This document shows positions 1 to 7,670 of a stretch of 52,986 nucleotides of DNA, piece after piece; position 1 is the stretch's first letter, and each line of letters opens with the position of its first letter. A model generated the notes under the pieces. That model had not been told where the DNA came from and did no database searches. It was given only the letters and a program-made list of their open reading frames with translations. The DNA comes from Candidatus Sulfotelmatobacter sp. (GTDB taxonomy: Bacteria; Acidobacteriota; Terriglobia; Terriglobales; Acidobacteriaceae), in contig JAOAPI010000064.1 of the NCBI GenBank assembly GCA_025462865.1, forward strand, positions 1 through 52,986. Direction: 5' to 3'. A program made the translations under genes and the position numbers.

Positions 1-10
1 CAAACTCGAT

Positions 11-409
11 ATGAGCACGGCCCAACCCATCGGTGCCCCTAATGGCTCTCCGACCGGCGACGATGCCGCGAGTAACACGCGGCAAATGTTGGTGAGTGGT
101 CTCACAGGGATGCCCACTCCGAACATGACTGATGCAGATAAGGCATCCTTTGCGAGAGGCAAAGCGGCTGGTGCTGTTTCAGTTCCCCTAGTGGCGGGCG
201 CAACTCTGGGAGCAACAGCGGCACCTGAAATTATTCCACCCATCGTTGACAAGGCAAAAGCTGTCGCGAAGTGGGCCACATCTAACCCCGGCAAAAGTTA
301 TGTCATCGGAAAGATTGCGGATGAATTGGGTGTTCATCCTTTTGACCTTTTGCACAGTGTTGTTAAGTACGGGAAGAATCTTTTTGGTGATTCAGAAGAA
401 AGCAAATAG
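11..409 (+). CDS. hypothetical protein of the mobile segment
   Basis: A 132-residue protein I do not recognise. The first 60 residues are rich in Ser, Thr, Gly, Pro and Asp and look disordered. Residues 50-75 form a small Ala/Gly/Val-rich hydrophobic stretch that could be a membrane segment or a glycine-zipper helix. The C-terminal 50 residues are amphipathic and Lys-rich. The short protein, unusual composition and position beside a ClpP-like peptidase and a RepA-like helicase fit a phage or plasmid accessory gene, but no function can be assigned. The ATG at 11 is the first available start and the gene may continue beyond the left edge of the window. Confidence 0.5.
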   Translation: MSTAQPIGAPNGSPTGDDAASNTRQMLVSGLTGMPTPNMTDADKASFARGKAAGAVSVPLVAGATLGATAAPEIIPPIVDKAKAVAKWATSNPGKSYVIGKIADELGVHPFDLLHSVVKYGKNLFGDSEESK

Positions 410-450
410 GAGGTTTCTCTCATGCCAAGGTGCAGAGCAGAATGACAAAG

Positions 451-1038
451 TTAATAGTCAATGTTGAAAATGTTCATCTCTTCGGGGATGGCGACGTAAT
501 TGATCTCATGGATAATACCTTTTTCCTTGGCGAAGGCAGCATCCTTGATTATAGGTACCTCGAAAAGCTTCAATTGCTCGAAGTCCTTATCCGTAAGAGA
601 CGTGTTCTCCTTCAAGACTTCAAGGGTAGTCTCCCTACCTGAGTTCAGTAATTGAGTGTGGTCTTGGTATTCCAAGCGGGTTAAATTATGAGCGGCTGGA
701 TAGTTCCACTCGAAATCGTGGAAATGAAATCGCGAGTGCGGTAGTGCAATCCGTCTCTTGCCTGCCATGAACGGCATTATGGCGATGGATGCAACTAAAC
801 CAGTGTTGATTGTGGTGACCTCTACAGGGAGAGAACGAAGAAATCCGAAGAGCGAAATACCGTCATCTACCTGACCGCCTGAACTACTAATAAAAAGATA
901 AAGCTTATCAAATCGCCGCTTCCCAGTGTTCGGCCCTTGTTGCAAGCGTTCATTAACACCACCACAAATAACATTACGCAATTTCGTCGTAGCGGGATGA
1001 GATATAGGTCCGTGGAAGTTTATTCCGGCTATGGTCAC
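451..1038 (-). CDS. ClpP-like serine peptidase (Clp/crotonase fold)
   Basis: A 195-residue protein of the ClpP superfamily, the size of a typical ClpP subunit. The oxyanion-hole strand SSSGGQVDDG (residues 51-60) matches the NSPGG motif. Ser84 in GLVASIA is the expected nucleophile and His107 in HSRFHFHD aligns with the catalytic histidine of ClpP. The third catalytic residue is not obvious to me. The start is a GTG with GGGAG about 13 bases upstream. ClpP-like enzymes in mobile elements often act without a Clp ATPase, for example as prohead or signal-peptide-peptidase-like enzymes. No capsid or portal gene is in view here, so its substrate is unknown. It converges on the hypothetical gene ending at 409. 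Confidence 0.8.
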   Translation of the reverse strand: MTIAGINFHGPISHPATTKLRNVICGGVNERLQQGPNTGKRRFDKLYLFISSSGGQVDDGISLFGFLRSLPVEVTTINTGLVASIAIMPFMAGKRRIALPHSRFHFHDFEWNYPAAHNLTRLEYQDHTQLLNSGRETTLEVLKENTSLTDKDFEQLKLFEVPIIKDAAFAKEKGIIHEINYVAIPEEMNIFNIDY

Positions 1039-1093
1039 CGTTTTTCGTTCTCCCTTTTGATAGCTCTACTGTACCACCATCGAGACAACCCGC

Positions 1094-1255
1094 TTATTTC
1101 TTAGGTGTGAAGTGTTCGCCACACTTTGGGCATTTCATTGTGTTGAAGTCATAGCGGCGAATCTCAGCGGGAGATATTGAGTAGTTGCACTTCGGGCATA
1201 CGGTGTTGAGCGCGGCTAGAACTTTTTCACGGTTGATCTTTTGCTTGCTCGGCAT
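1094..1255 (-). CDS. 53-residue zinc-ribbon protein
   Basis: A very short gene found by reading the minus strand between 1255 and 1094. It encodes 53 residues starting MPSKQKINREKV. Two CPKC knuckles (residues 20-23, VCPKCNY, and 42-45, KCPKCGEHF) sit 18 residues apart, which is the classic four-Cys zinc-ribbon layout. The N-terminus is basic and could contact nucleic acid. Small zinc ribbons of this kind occur widely in phages and plasmids as DNA- or RNA-binding or transcription-modulating factors; the role here is unknown. It lies upstream of the ClpP-like gene on the same strand with a 55-base gap, so the two may be co-transcribed. Confidence 0.7.
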   Translation of the reverse strand: MPSKQKINREKVLAALNTVCPKCNYSISPAEIRRYDFNTMKCPKCGEHFTPKK

Positions 1256-1286
1256 TCGGTTATTTTACCTGACGATGATTTGCGAG

Positions 1287-1310
1287 GCCCCTCAAGTTGA
1301 GGGGCTTTCG
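1287..1310 (+). terminator. hairpin with short T-rich tail
   Basis: GCCCCTC (1287-1293) pairs perfectly with GAGGGGC (1299-1305) around an AAGTT loop and is followed by TTTCG. It separates the minus-strand zinc ribbon from the plus-strand genes. The T tract is short, so it may be a weak terminator or a structural element. Confidence 0.4.
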
Positions 1311-1424
1311 TATTTGAAGAAAGAGAGACTTTAAATGACAGACCACGCGGTACACCCCAACACCACAATCAAGCACCCAAAATTTAACCACTGCAGTGAA
1401 ATTTAAATCACAAGGAGAACGTCT

Positions 1425-1664
1425 GTGTTGAATATCAATCGACATTCGACAGCCGTACACGGAGTACAACTCATGCCACAACAACCAAAGCAGAATCTGG
1501 AAGAGATTATTCGGAAAGTTCAAGCTCTCCGAACTCTAACCAAAACAACTGGCTTTTTCACAACAAGAAGCATCGGAGCATTGCTGGCACATCTTACTCC
1601 AGACGAACTGGTAGAAGTCGCGGACTCGCTGGAACTCACTCCGCGTGAAATGCCCCATCGGTAA
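1425..1664 (+). CDS. small hypothetical protein upstream of the helicase
   Basis: A 79-residue protein, or 63 residues if it starts at the ATG at 1473. The GTG at 1425 has AAGGAG eight bases upstream and is slightly preferred. Residues 17-75 form charged amphipathic helices (LEEIIRKVQALRTL and ELVEVADSLELT) with no cysteines or membrane segment. It lies 24 bases before the RepA-like helicase on the same strand, so it is probably in the same operon. Such small proteins beside a replicative helicase are often replication or copy-control partners, but nothing in the sequence proves that. Confidence 0.5.
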   Translation: MLNINRHSTAVHGVQLMPQQPKQNLEEIIRKVQALRTLTKTTGFFTTRSIGALLAHLTPDELVEVADSLELTPREMPHR

Positions 1665-1688
1665 ATCATTAAGAAAGATAGGTTCACA

Positions 1689-3323
1689 ATGACAGAACTA
1701 ACCATCAACCCTAGAGGCATCACCCATATTTGGCCGCACAGCACACCCATCAATCCCGATGCACAACCTTTCTCTGATGAACGCGAGGCTGACGTTTGGG
1801 ATGATTTGCGCGATATGACCTTTAAGAAGCCGTGCAGCATTGCCGTCGTAACACACACAACGCTGCAAAATGACAGAGACTCATTCCTCACCCAACTGAA
1901 AAAGGACGATTTTGTTTTTAACAGGGTGAAGTTCCTAGCCTCGCGTGAAGTTGAATTGCAAATTCACAGGCCATGCACTGAGGCGAGTTCCTTTCAAGGT
2001 CTTCGCAGCGCTGAGGAAGAATTCAAAGAAGGCCCTAATGGGTGGGAAGAAGTACCGGACACATCTACCCCCATCGTGATTCCGGCAAGACCGGAGTGGG
2101 TTGAAACATGCAAAGAATCAGTCCCGTTCAATCTTGGCGAAAAGCTCGATGCAGATGAGGTGGTTAAACAGTATCGCAATCATAATATATGTGCTCTAGT
2201 CCTCTGGCATCCTGACGGGTCGGAACATCTCAAATACCTCTCGAAAGTGACAGCCGCTTGTCCTGATCTCCCGATTTACATTTTCCATTGGGATTACCGC
2301 GCTGACAAATGGGGTGTAGAACGTGAAGGCGGTGCGGCAAATTGGCAAACACGCTTTCACACAAAGACTGAGGCTCTAACCATTCCTGAGAGCGTTGATG
2401 TTGTTGTGCGTGGACTTTGCAACGTGGGCAGCGTTTCCATGTGGGGCGCACTGCCGAAACACGGCAAGAGCTATCTGTTCCTATCCATCATTAAGGCTTT
2501 GCTTTCAGGGAAACCGTGGCTGGATCATTTCGAGGTCTCCAAATCGAAGCGCGTAGTGTACCTCGTACCGGAGGTTGGTTTACGTGGAGTGATGAAGCGG
2601 CTTCGGAAACTAAGAATGGTGGATTACCTCTACGATCACGCCTCGAATCTCAATGGGTGTTTGTTCGTACAAACGTTGTCAAGCCGCGACAAATTAAAAC
2701 TAGATGACGCTGTTTTATTACACGCCGTGCAGGGTGCCGACGTGTTCGTTGACCCTCTCATCAGGTACATCGAAGGTGAGGAGAACAACGCATCGGACCA
2801 GCGCATTTTGTCCAACAAGTTGCTGGCCTTGATTAGCGCTGAGGCTCGTTCAGTATGGTGCGCTCACCACTCTCCCAAAGCATTCAAGGATGTGACCGAC
2901 ATCACAACTCAGAACGTTCTACGAGGCACGGGCGAGTTCGCGGCCTTCCCAGACATCATCTTTGGTGTGTTGAAGACGAACGATGAAACATCCCGGCTCT
3001 ACATCAAGTGTACGGATGCCCGTGATGATGATGAATACCTTGGAGATTTTGAGGTGGAGATGCGACCTTGGATTGATCAGATAGGCGATATGAAGTTGGT
3101 TGTTTCACCGGGCGAAGGCACCCCATTACGAGAACAAAGAGGTAGCAGCAAATCAGGTCGAAAGAACGATCCTGACCGACAGGCAAAGATTGATTTTGCC
3201 AAGACCTTTGACGGGTCGCTTCAGGATAAAGCGGATGCTCTCAACAAACAGTTTGGCAGCAAACACAGCAAATCAACCGTTTCAGGATGGGTGAAGGAAT
3301 TTGATCAGGAGGTGACACCATGA
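1689..3323 (+). CDS. RepA/AAA_25-type P-loop helicase-like ATPase
   Basis: A 544-residue protein whose central part (about 240-440) is a RecA-fold ATPase of the RepA/AAA_25 family. The Walker A region is GALPKHGKSY (253-262), an AxxxxGKS variant of the usual GxxxxGKS. Walker B is DVFVDP (351-356), and a family-typical WCAHHSPKA follows. RepA-like proteins are ring helicases that unwind plasmid or phage origins. An extra N-terminal domain of about 230 residues is unassigned and could be a primase or DNA-binding module. The C-terminus (about 500-540) resembles a helix-turn-helix (KADALNKQFGSKHSKSTVSGW). Its stop overlaps the next start (ATGA), which implies translational coupling. Confidence 0.7.
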   Translation: MTELTINPRGITHIWPHSTPINPDAQPFSDEREADVWDDLRDMTFKKPCSIAVVTHTTLQNDRDSFLTQLKKDDFVFNRVKFLASREVELQIHRPCTEASSFQGLRSAEEEFKEGPNGWEEVPDTSTPIVIPARPEWVETCKESVPFNLGEKLDADEVVKQYRNHNICALVLWHPDGSEHLKYLSKVTAACPDLPIYIFHWDYRADKWGVEREGGAANWQTRFHTKTEALTIPESVDVVVRGLCNVGSVSMWGALPKHGKSYLFLSIIKALLSGKPWLDHFEVSKSKRVVYLVPEVGLRGVMKRLRKLRMVDYLYDHASNLNGCLFVQTLSSRDKLKLDDAVLLHAVQGADVFVDPLIRYIEGEENNASDQRILSNKLLALISAEARSVWCAHHSPKAFKDVTDITTQNVLRGTGEFAAFPDIIFGVLKTNDETSRLYIKCTDARDDDEYLGDFEVEMRPWIDQIGDMKLVVSPGEGTPLREQRGSSKSGRKNDPDRQAKIDFAKTFDGSLQDKADALNKQFGSKHSKSTVSGWVKEFDQEVTP

Positions 3324-3538
3324 GCGAACTAAAAGCAGAGGGTGAAAACATTATTGGAAGTCCAACCATCGCCAGCTTCGATGCCGGTCGTTCGCTCTGC
3401 CGCGATATAGACCGACTCTCGCAGCAGATTAAGTTTTTGTATGAAGCCGTTGGCCGGTTGGTGGACTTGCAAAGTGAAGCCAATAAGAAGCTCGATGTGG
3501 CAATCGCGGCCAGATCTGATTTAAGGACTGCCGCTTGA
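3320..3538 (+). CDS. small coiled-coil protein coupled to the helicase
   Basis: A 72-residue protein whose ATG overlaps the helicase stop by four bases (ATGA), so its synthesis is probably tied to that of the helicase. Residues 22-70 are predicted by eye to form a continuous amphipathic helix (CRDIDRLSQQIKFLYEAVGRL, then VDLQSEANKKLDVAIAARSDL) with heptad-like Leu/Ile/Val spacing, which suggests oligomerisation. It has no recognised domain. It may act as an accessory subunit of the helicase, as an inference from the overlap alone. It converges on the membrane protein gene ending at 3543. Confidence 0.55.
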   Translation: MSELKAEGENIIGSPTIASFDAGRSLCRDIDRLSQQIKFLYEAVGRLVDLQSEANKKLDVAIAARSDLRTAA

Positions 3539-3542
3539 AGCA

Positions 3543-4418
3543 TTATTTAGCCAACTCAGGATTGGTCGCAATCACCTGCTTTATAAGAGCCTCTAAATAA
3601 TCGGCATCTTCCTGAATCGGTCCGGGTCCAGTGCCGCCGAACGCTTGCCCGTGGAACTTCATGTCCTGCCACTGAATTTCTTTTGACCGATCTAAGGTCT
3701 CTGGCAGCAAGGCTAATAGTTGGAGAGTGGCCGGACGAGCATTGCCGAGAGGATGCCGCTGATTCCATTCTCCGTGAATTCGATCACGTTCCTTGTCGTC
3801 TTTCGCATGTGCTTCCTCCGAACTCCAGTTACGCGCGGTATCTCGCAATTGCAAAACGACGAGCCGTGCATTGCTAATGACTTGCTTTGAAAGCAAAATC
3901 TTGGCTTTAAGCGCCTCGGAAAGCTCTTCATTCAGTTTGGCTTCTCGAACCGTATCATGTGCGTTGTTCGCCGCTGAGATTTGATTCTGTATGTTGGTAA
4001 TCTTTGCATCGAGTGCGGGCATAAGGGAAACACCCACTTCAACGGTGGTGATTTTGGTCAGGAGGACTTCTGTTTTCTGAAGTTCTAACTTCGTGTTCTC
4101 TAATGCCGTTCTGACGTCTTGCAACAGTACCTTAGTCGTTTTGTCATTTTGATGCCGTTCAGACACATCAAACCCAAAACCTAATGCCCCTAGCACGATA
4201 AAGACAACAGCGCAGACCCATCTCAGTGTTGAATGATCGTCGATATACTTCGTCCATTTTTCAAATGACAGGAGGATGCCCGCTGCCACCATTACAAGAT
4301 TCACGACCGCAGGCAGGGCATACGGGGACCATTCTTTGACCCATGGCCACGTGCCTGTGGTGTGTACGAGCATTTCAGTACCGAAATGGGACACTAAGGG
4401 CATTAAAACCCATAGCAT
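3543..4418 (-). CDS. membrane protein with cytoplasmic or periplasmic coiled coil
   Basis: A 291-residue protein. Two or three membrane segments occupy residues 1-15 (weak), 33-52 (YALPAVVNLVMVAAGILLSF) and 66-85 (WVCAVVFIVLGALGFGFDV). They are followed by a long charged helical region (about 95-215) with heptad spacing, then a Pro-rich tail. GAGG lies a few bases before the ATG. I do not recognise the family. The layout of membrane anchor plus coiled coil in an integrated element is reminiscent of superinfection-exclusion or spanin-like accessory proteins, but that is speculative. It is the last well-sized gene before the tRNA-like sequence. Confidence 0.55.
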   Translation of the reverse strand: MLWVLMPLVSHFGTEMLVHTTGTWPWVKEWSPYALPAVVNLVMVAAGILLSFEKWTKYIDDHSTLRWVCAVVFIVLGALGFGFDVSERHQNDKTTKVLLQDVRTALENTKLELQKTEVLLTKITTVEVGVSLMPALDAKITNIQNQISAANNAHDTVREAKLNEELSEALKAKILLSKQVISNARLVVLQLRDTARNWSSEEAHAKDDKERDRIHGEWNQRHPLGNARPATLQLLALLPETLDRSKEIQWQDMKFHGQAFGGTGPGPIQEDADYLEALIKQVIATNPELAK

Positions 4419-4461
4419 CTTGCCTCAAACTATAAAGGGACCGTACAGTTATTTTGTGGTA

Positions 4462-4569
4462 GGCGCTGTGGTCCAACGGATAGGGCACCAAGCGTGGGTT
4501 TGCTGGAAACTTTTGCAGGTGGCCAGCCTCACAGACTTGGGGATATGGGTTCGATTCCCGTCAGAGCCT
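4462..4569 (+). tRNA. tRNA-like sequence with a 43-base anticodon loop (degenerate or interrupted)
   Basis: The sequence folds as a tRNA except in the anticodon loop. Acceptor GGCGCTG (4462-4468) pairs with CAGAGCC (4562-4568), with one G-A mismatch. The D arm is GTCC-AACGGATA-GGGC (4471-4486), identical in style to bacterial tRNA-Arg. The anticodon stem CCAAG (4488-4492) pairs perfectly with CTTGG (4536-4540), and the T arm is ATGGG-TTCGATT-CCCGT (4545-4561). The loop between the anticodon strands is 43 bases instead of 7. It can itself form GTGGG/CTCAC and GCTGG/CCAGC helices offset by a TTT bulge. No anticodon can be read, and no CCA directly follows the stem. It may be a decayed tRNA, a tRNA with a 36-base insertion, or a tRNA mimic. 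Confidence 0.5.
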
Positions 4570-4667
4570 CACCATCAAAGATTAAACGATTCAGTATTGC
4601 CGTGGCAACATCACGGGAGGACGACGTACCAAATTATTTTCTCGCCGATGGGCTTTTCAAACCACAA

Positions 4668-4943
4668 CTAGCAGTTGTGTGGATGCCAAAAGTTCTGATG
4701 ATCCTTAATGGCCGCGCAAATCTTTGATAGTTCAACTTCCATCTTCGGGTGGTAGTTCGACAACATCACGTCTCGCTGTTCTCTTAACTCATCCATCTTT
4801 GAGCATGACTCAGGCAGCGGGCTTCCCAAAAGCACCTCACGCACGTCTTCCAACGTCATTTGATGGTGAATCGCGTAAGCAAGGACAAGGCGTAGCCTAT
4901 CCCTCTCTTGCGGGTCTCCGATGATTCCCTGCATGTGGGCCAT
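4668..4943 (-). CDS. small hypothetical protein next to the element boundary
   Basis: A 91-residue soluble protein starting at an ATG preceded by GAGAGAGG, a good ribosome-binding site. Residues 10-45 are helical and acidic or hydrophobic (RLRLVLAYAIHHQMTLEDVREVLLG), somewhat like a small helical-bundle regulator. The second half is charged and contains three His and three Cys residues near the end. I see no match to a known family. It is the last gene of the mobile segment before the severed tRNA-Ser. Confidence 0.5.
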   Translation of the reverse strand: MAHMQGIIGDPQERDRLRLVLAYAIHHQMTLEDVREVLLGSPLPESCSKMDELREQRDVMLSNYHPKMEVELSKICAAIKDHQNFWHPHNC

Positions 4944-5362
4944 TGTTAAACCTCTCTCTTCGATGGGAGCTTATCAGCAAGGCCGTGAGGAAGAGAAGCG
5001 ACAGAGGTTTTAAGTCGAACCTGAGGAGTTACTGCTGTGCGGGACGACGGGTGGAAAAGAACGCTGGCCCACCATCGCACTCAATCGCACTTTCAATATT
5101 TTTCGCCTAGTTTCACCACGTCTACCTGACACACCACGCACACGTAAGTCGTTGTATTCCGATATATCATTGATTCTAAAGGGTTTTCAAGACCGGTGCC
5201 TTAAACCACTCGGCCACCTCTCCGTGATCGTACGGAGTACCTGAGCAAAACCTGCTCCGCGCGGGCGTCCCGCGAATTGCCGCTGTCTCACGCTAGTTTA
5301 CAACAGCTGCAATATGAATGAAGAGAATGCGCGGGTCTGCAGAAAGCGCCAGTTGCGGCGCC
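4944..5362. other. 419-base gap containing the element/chromosome junction
   Basis: No open reading frame here looks coding. The stretch holds the ribosome-binding site of the small gene ending at 4943, about 200 bases of element DNA with no recognised content, the severed tRNA-Ser fragment (5181-5223), and presumably the tRNA promoter region to its right (5224-5330). A GC-rich block at about 5255-5285 could fold but shows no clear motif. Confidence 0.5.
5181..5223 (-). pseudogene. 5' half of tRNA-Ser(UGA), broken in the anticodon arm; probable attachment site
   Basis: Read on the minus strand from 5223, the sequence gives a perfect class II tRNA-Ser 5' half: acceptor strand GGAGAGG, D arm of the GGCCGAGTGGTTTAAGGC type, anticodon strand CCGGT and loop CTTGAAA (anticodon UGA). 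The 3' anticodon strand should read ACCGG but reads ACCCT, and no variable arm, T arm or complementary CCTCTCC follows. The break lies exactly where tyrosine integrases that target anticodon arms recombine. The intact chromosome lies to the right and accessory genes to the left, so this is best read as one end (attL or attR) of an integrated element. Confidence 0.75.
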
Positions 5363-6253
5363 CTATTGAAGGCCAAATGCCCGGGAATGGAACTCCATGA
5401 CCTCGGGGAAGTGGGCCATAAAATACGAGAAACTGTGGTCGCCCGGATACAGATGATATTCGTGCTTCACATGTTCGTTTTGCAATTGCTCGTGAAGCGC
5501 GGCGGCGCCCTTTTCAAAACCGTAATTATCATCCTGCCCGCAATTGAAATAAATGGCTAGATGCCGCAGGCCGGCCTGGTTTCTTTTCGCCAGATCGAAT
5601 GGACTATTGCTTTTCCAATGTTGAACCGAAATCGGGCTCCCGAAAACCATCCCCAATACCTTTCCGAATGGAGCCCCGGCGCGGACCGCTGCATCGAGCT
5701 CGCGCGGGGTCTCGCTCATCAGAGCGGCGCTCTGAGCGCTCACTGCGGAGAACATTTCGGGATTGGCGAACGCGAAATGCAGCGCTCCGTAACCACCCAT
5801 CGAAATACCACTAACTGCCCGATAGGCCTTACCTGTCTTGATCCGGTACTTACTTTCGATGTGAGGTATGAATTCTTGCAGGAAAAAGTCGCTGTAGCGC
5901 ACACGGCCGTCCGCTGAATTGATGTAGAACGTCTGGCCGCCCTCCGGAGCGGCAACCAGGAATTCTCCAATTTTGTGCTGTTGGTGGAGATCATCGAGCA
6001 GAGTCCATCCGCCAGTGTTAAAAAGAGTCCGCTCGTTGTCGCCGAGGCCGTGCAGGAAATAAAGCACAGGATAGGTTTGAGCTGGATGCTTCCCTGCTCC
6101 GGCGTCATAGCTGGCGGGCAGATAAACGCAGTAGTTAACTGCATGTTTCAGAATCCCGCTGTTCATTGCGTTGCAGTCGATGCGGCTCTGGGCGTGAGCA
6201 GATGGGACCGTGTAAGCCGCAAACAGTAAGCAGATTCGGAGACAGCGTTGCAT
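5363..6253 (-). CDS. secreted esterase of the esterase D / feruloyl-esterase-like family
   Basis: An alpha/beta-hydrolase of 296 residues counted from the ATG at 6253, which begins a signal peptide (MQRCLRICLLFAAYTVPSAHAQ). An upstream in-frame start at 6334 would overlap the permease gene and is less likely. The nucleophile elbow is GISMGGYGA, preceded by the family-typical YPVLYFLHGLGDNE. The C-terminal GDHSFSYF supplies the catalytic His, and an Asp in CGQDDNYG is a candidate acid. Relatives cleave esters of sugars, S-formylglutathione or feruloyl groups; the substrate here is not evident. It starts ten bases after the FtsX-like permease stop, as the last gene of an ABC export operon. Confidence 0.8.
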   Translation of the reverse strand: MQRCLRICLLFAAYTVPSAHAQSRIDCNAMNSGILKHAVNYCVYLPASYDAGAGKHPAQTYPVLYFLHGLGDNERTLFNTGGWTLLDDLHQQHKIGEFLVAAPEGGQTFYINSADGRVRYSDFFLQEFIPHIESKYRIKTGKAYRAVSGISMGGYGALHFAFANPEMFSAVSAQSAALMSETPRELDAAVRAGAPFGKVLGMVFGSPISVQHWKSNSPFDLAKRNQAGLRHLAIYFNCGQDDNYGFEKGAAALHEQLQNEHVKHEYHLYPGDHSFSYFMAHFPEVMEFHSRAFGLQ

Positions 6254-6263
6254 TCGATTCAGT

Positions 6264-7670
6264 TTACTCGTAGCGCAAGGCCTGTACGGGATCGAGGCGG
6301 GCCGCTCGTCCAGCGGGGTAGAGGCCCGCCGCAAGGCTCACAATGAAAGAAAACAATATTGCGAACAGCACGAGCCACCACGGGACGGCCCAGAAATGTT
6401 CCGGCGGAAACGATTGCCGCTTGAGGTAGATGTTGGTTCCGAAATTGATGGCCTGGCCGATTGCCCAGCCCAGTGCGACGCCGGCGATGCCGCCAAGAAT
6501 TCCCATGGCGCCGGCCTCTGCAAAAAACAGTTTTCTTACATCGCCGTCACTGGCCCCAATGGCCTTCATGATGCCAATTTCGCGGCGACGCTCAAGAATG
6601 GCCATTACCAGCGTATTTACAATTCCGATGAAAGCAACCGCCAATGCGAGGCTGCCGAAGATTCCGAGAAACACGTCCAGCACCTTGAAAAACTGCTGTA
6701 TGCTGCGGCTGGCATCAAGGATCGAGAACGTATTGAATCCCATCTTCTTTATTGCGTCTTCAATAGTCTGAATCTGCCCCGGATTTTTTACACGCACACT
6801 CACCGAGGAATAAACCGGCTGATCGCCGGGGGCGCGAGAAACCTCGCGCAGATCGGTAGGCTGCATGACATGGAGACTTTGGGCTAGCTTGAGCGGAAGG
6901 AAAACTCTCGCCCGCGTTGGCCCACGCATGCTCTCGGGGTCGAGATCGGCGATGCCAACAATCCTCAGTTTCTGCTCGCGCGAGACGACAGAATAGGCGG
7001 CCCCGGCCAAACCCTCGGCGCCGAAATTCGAGGCCTTTTCAGACGCGGACTTAGGAGCGCTCTGCCCTTCGCGTTGGGCGTAACGCATGGTCAATTCCTT
7101 GCCCAGAAGCGGAGGAGCTAGCTCCGCGACATTGGTTTCATCGAGACCAGGTTTTGGAGCTCTTCCCAGGAGTTCTTCAGCGAACGTCTTCTGGAGGATG
7201 GCTTCCGGAGCGGTCTCAGACGAAAAGAAATGTCCCTGCACTCCCTCGAATGCATCGTTCGACTTCGCAGAAGCCGGCAATGCCGCGACCGTTGTCAGGT
7301 GTGGCTTGTCTTCATAACGAAGCTCCGTAATGAAGCGAATGTCGGGATACGCTTCAAGCACATTCGGCAAGTGCTCAATCTCCAGCCGCGTCGGTTCATC
7401 CAATATGCGACTGTCTCCCGGCGCAGGACCGGAGCGCTCTTGCTCGCGATTGAAATTGCGCAGGTCTCGGCGAGACGTGACGACGACGGTATCGAACAAT
7501 CCAGATTTCATCAGCCGGCGCGACGCCAACTGTTGCAGACCAATACCCAGAGAGAGCATGGCGACCAGCGAGGCTACCCCCACCGAGATGCCGATTGTAG
7601 TCAGCGAATTCCGCAAAATAGATTCGCGCAGATTACGTACTGCCAGCTCGGTAAGGTCGGGAAGCTTCAT
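6264..7670 (-). CDS. FtsX/MacB-type ABC transporter permease
   Basis: A 468-residue permease with the layout of LolC/MacB proteins. One membrane helix lies near residues 22-47 (LTTIGISVGVASLVAMLSLGIG). A large periplasmic MacB-like core domain spans about 48-330, and three helices follow (about 335-360, 385-410, 425-455). The C-terminal FtsX signature includes ERRREIGIMKAIGASDGDV and ends LDPVQALRYE. Such permeases do not pump through a channel but transmit ATPase motion to the periplasm, releasing lipoproteins or driving export (mechanotransmission). Its ATG overlaps the stop of the ATPase gene (ATGA), so the two are translationally coupled partners. Confidence 0.9.
   Translation of the reverse strand: MKLPDLTELAVRNLRESILRNSLTTIGISVGVASLVAMLSLGIGLQQLASRRLMKSGLFDTVVVTSRRDLRNFNREQERSGPAPGDSRILDEPTRLEIEHLPNVLEAYPDIRFITELRYEDKPHLTTVAALPASAKSNDAFEGVQGHFFSSETAPEAILQKTFAEELLGRAPKPGLDETNVAELAPPLLGKELTMRYAQREGQSAPKSASEKASNFGAEGLAGAAYSVVSREQKLRIVGIADLDPESMRGPTRARVFLPLKLAQSLHVMQPTDLREVSRAPGDQPVYSSVSVRVKNPGQIQTIEDAIKKMGFNTFSILDASRSIQQFFKVLDVFLGIFGSLALAVAFIGIVNTLVMAILERRREIGIMKAIGASDGDVRKLFFAEAGAMGILGGIAGVALGWAIGQAINFGTNIYLKRQSFPPEHFWAVPWWLVLFAILFSFIVSLAAGLYPAGRAARLDPVQALRYE

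Noticed and set aside
4493..4535. Archaeal-style tRNA intron in the tRNA-like sequence
   Set aside because: Excising any bulge-bounded segment does not leave a seven-base anticodon loop with U33, and bacteria lack the splicing endonuclease; kept only as a possibility.
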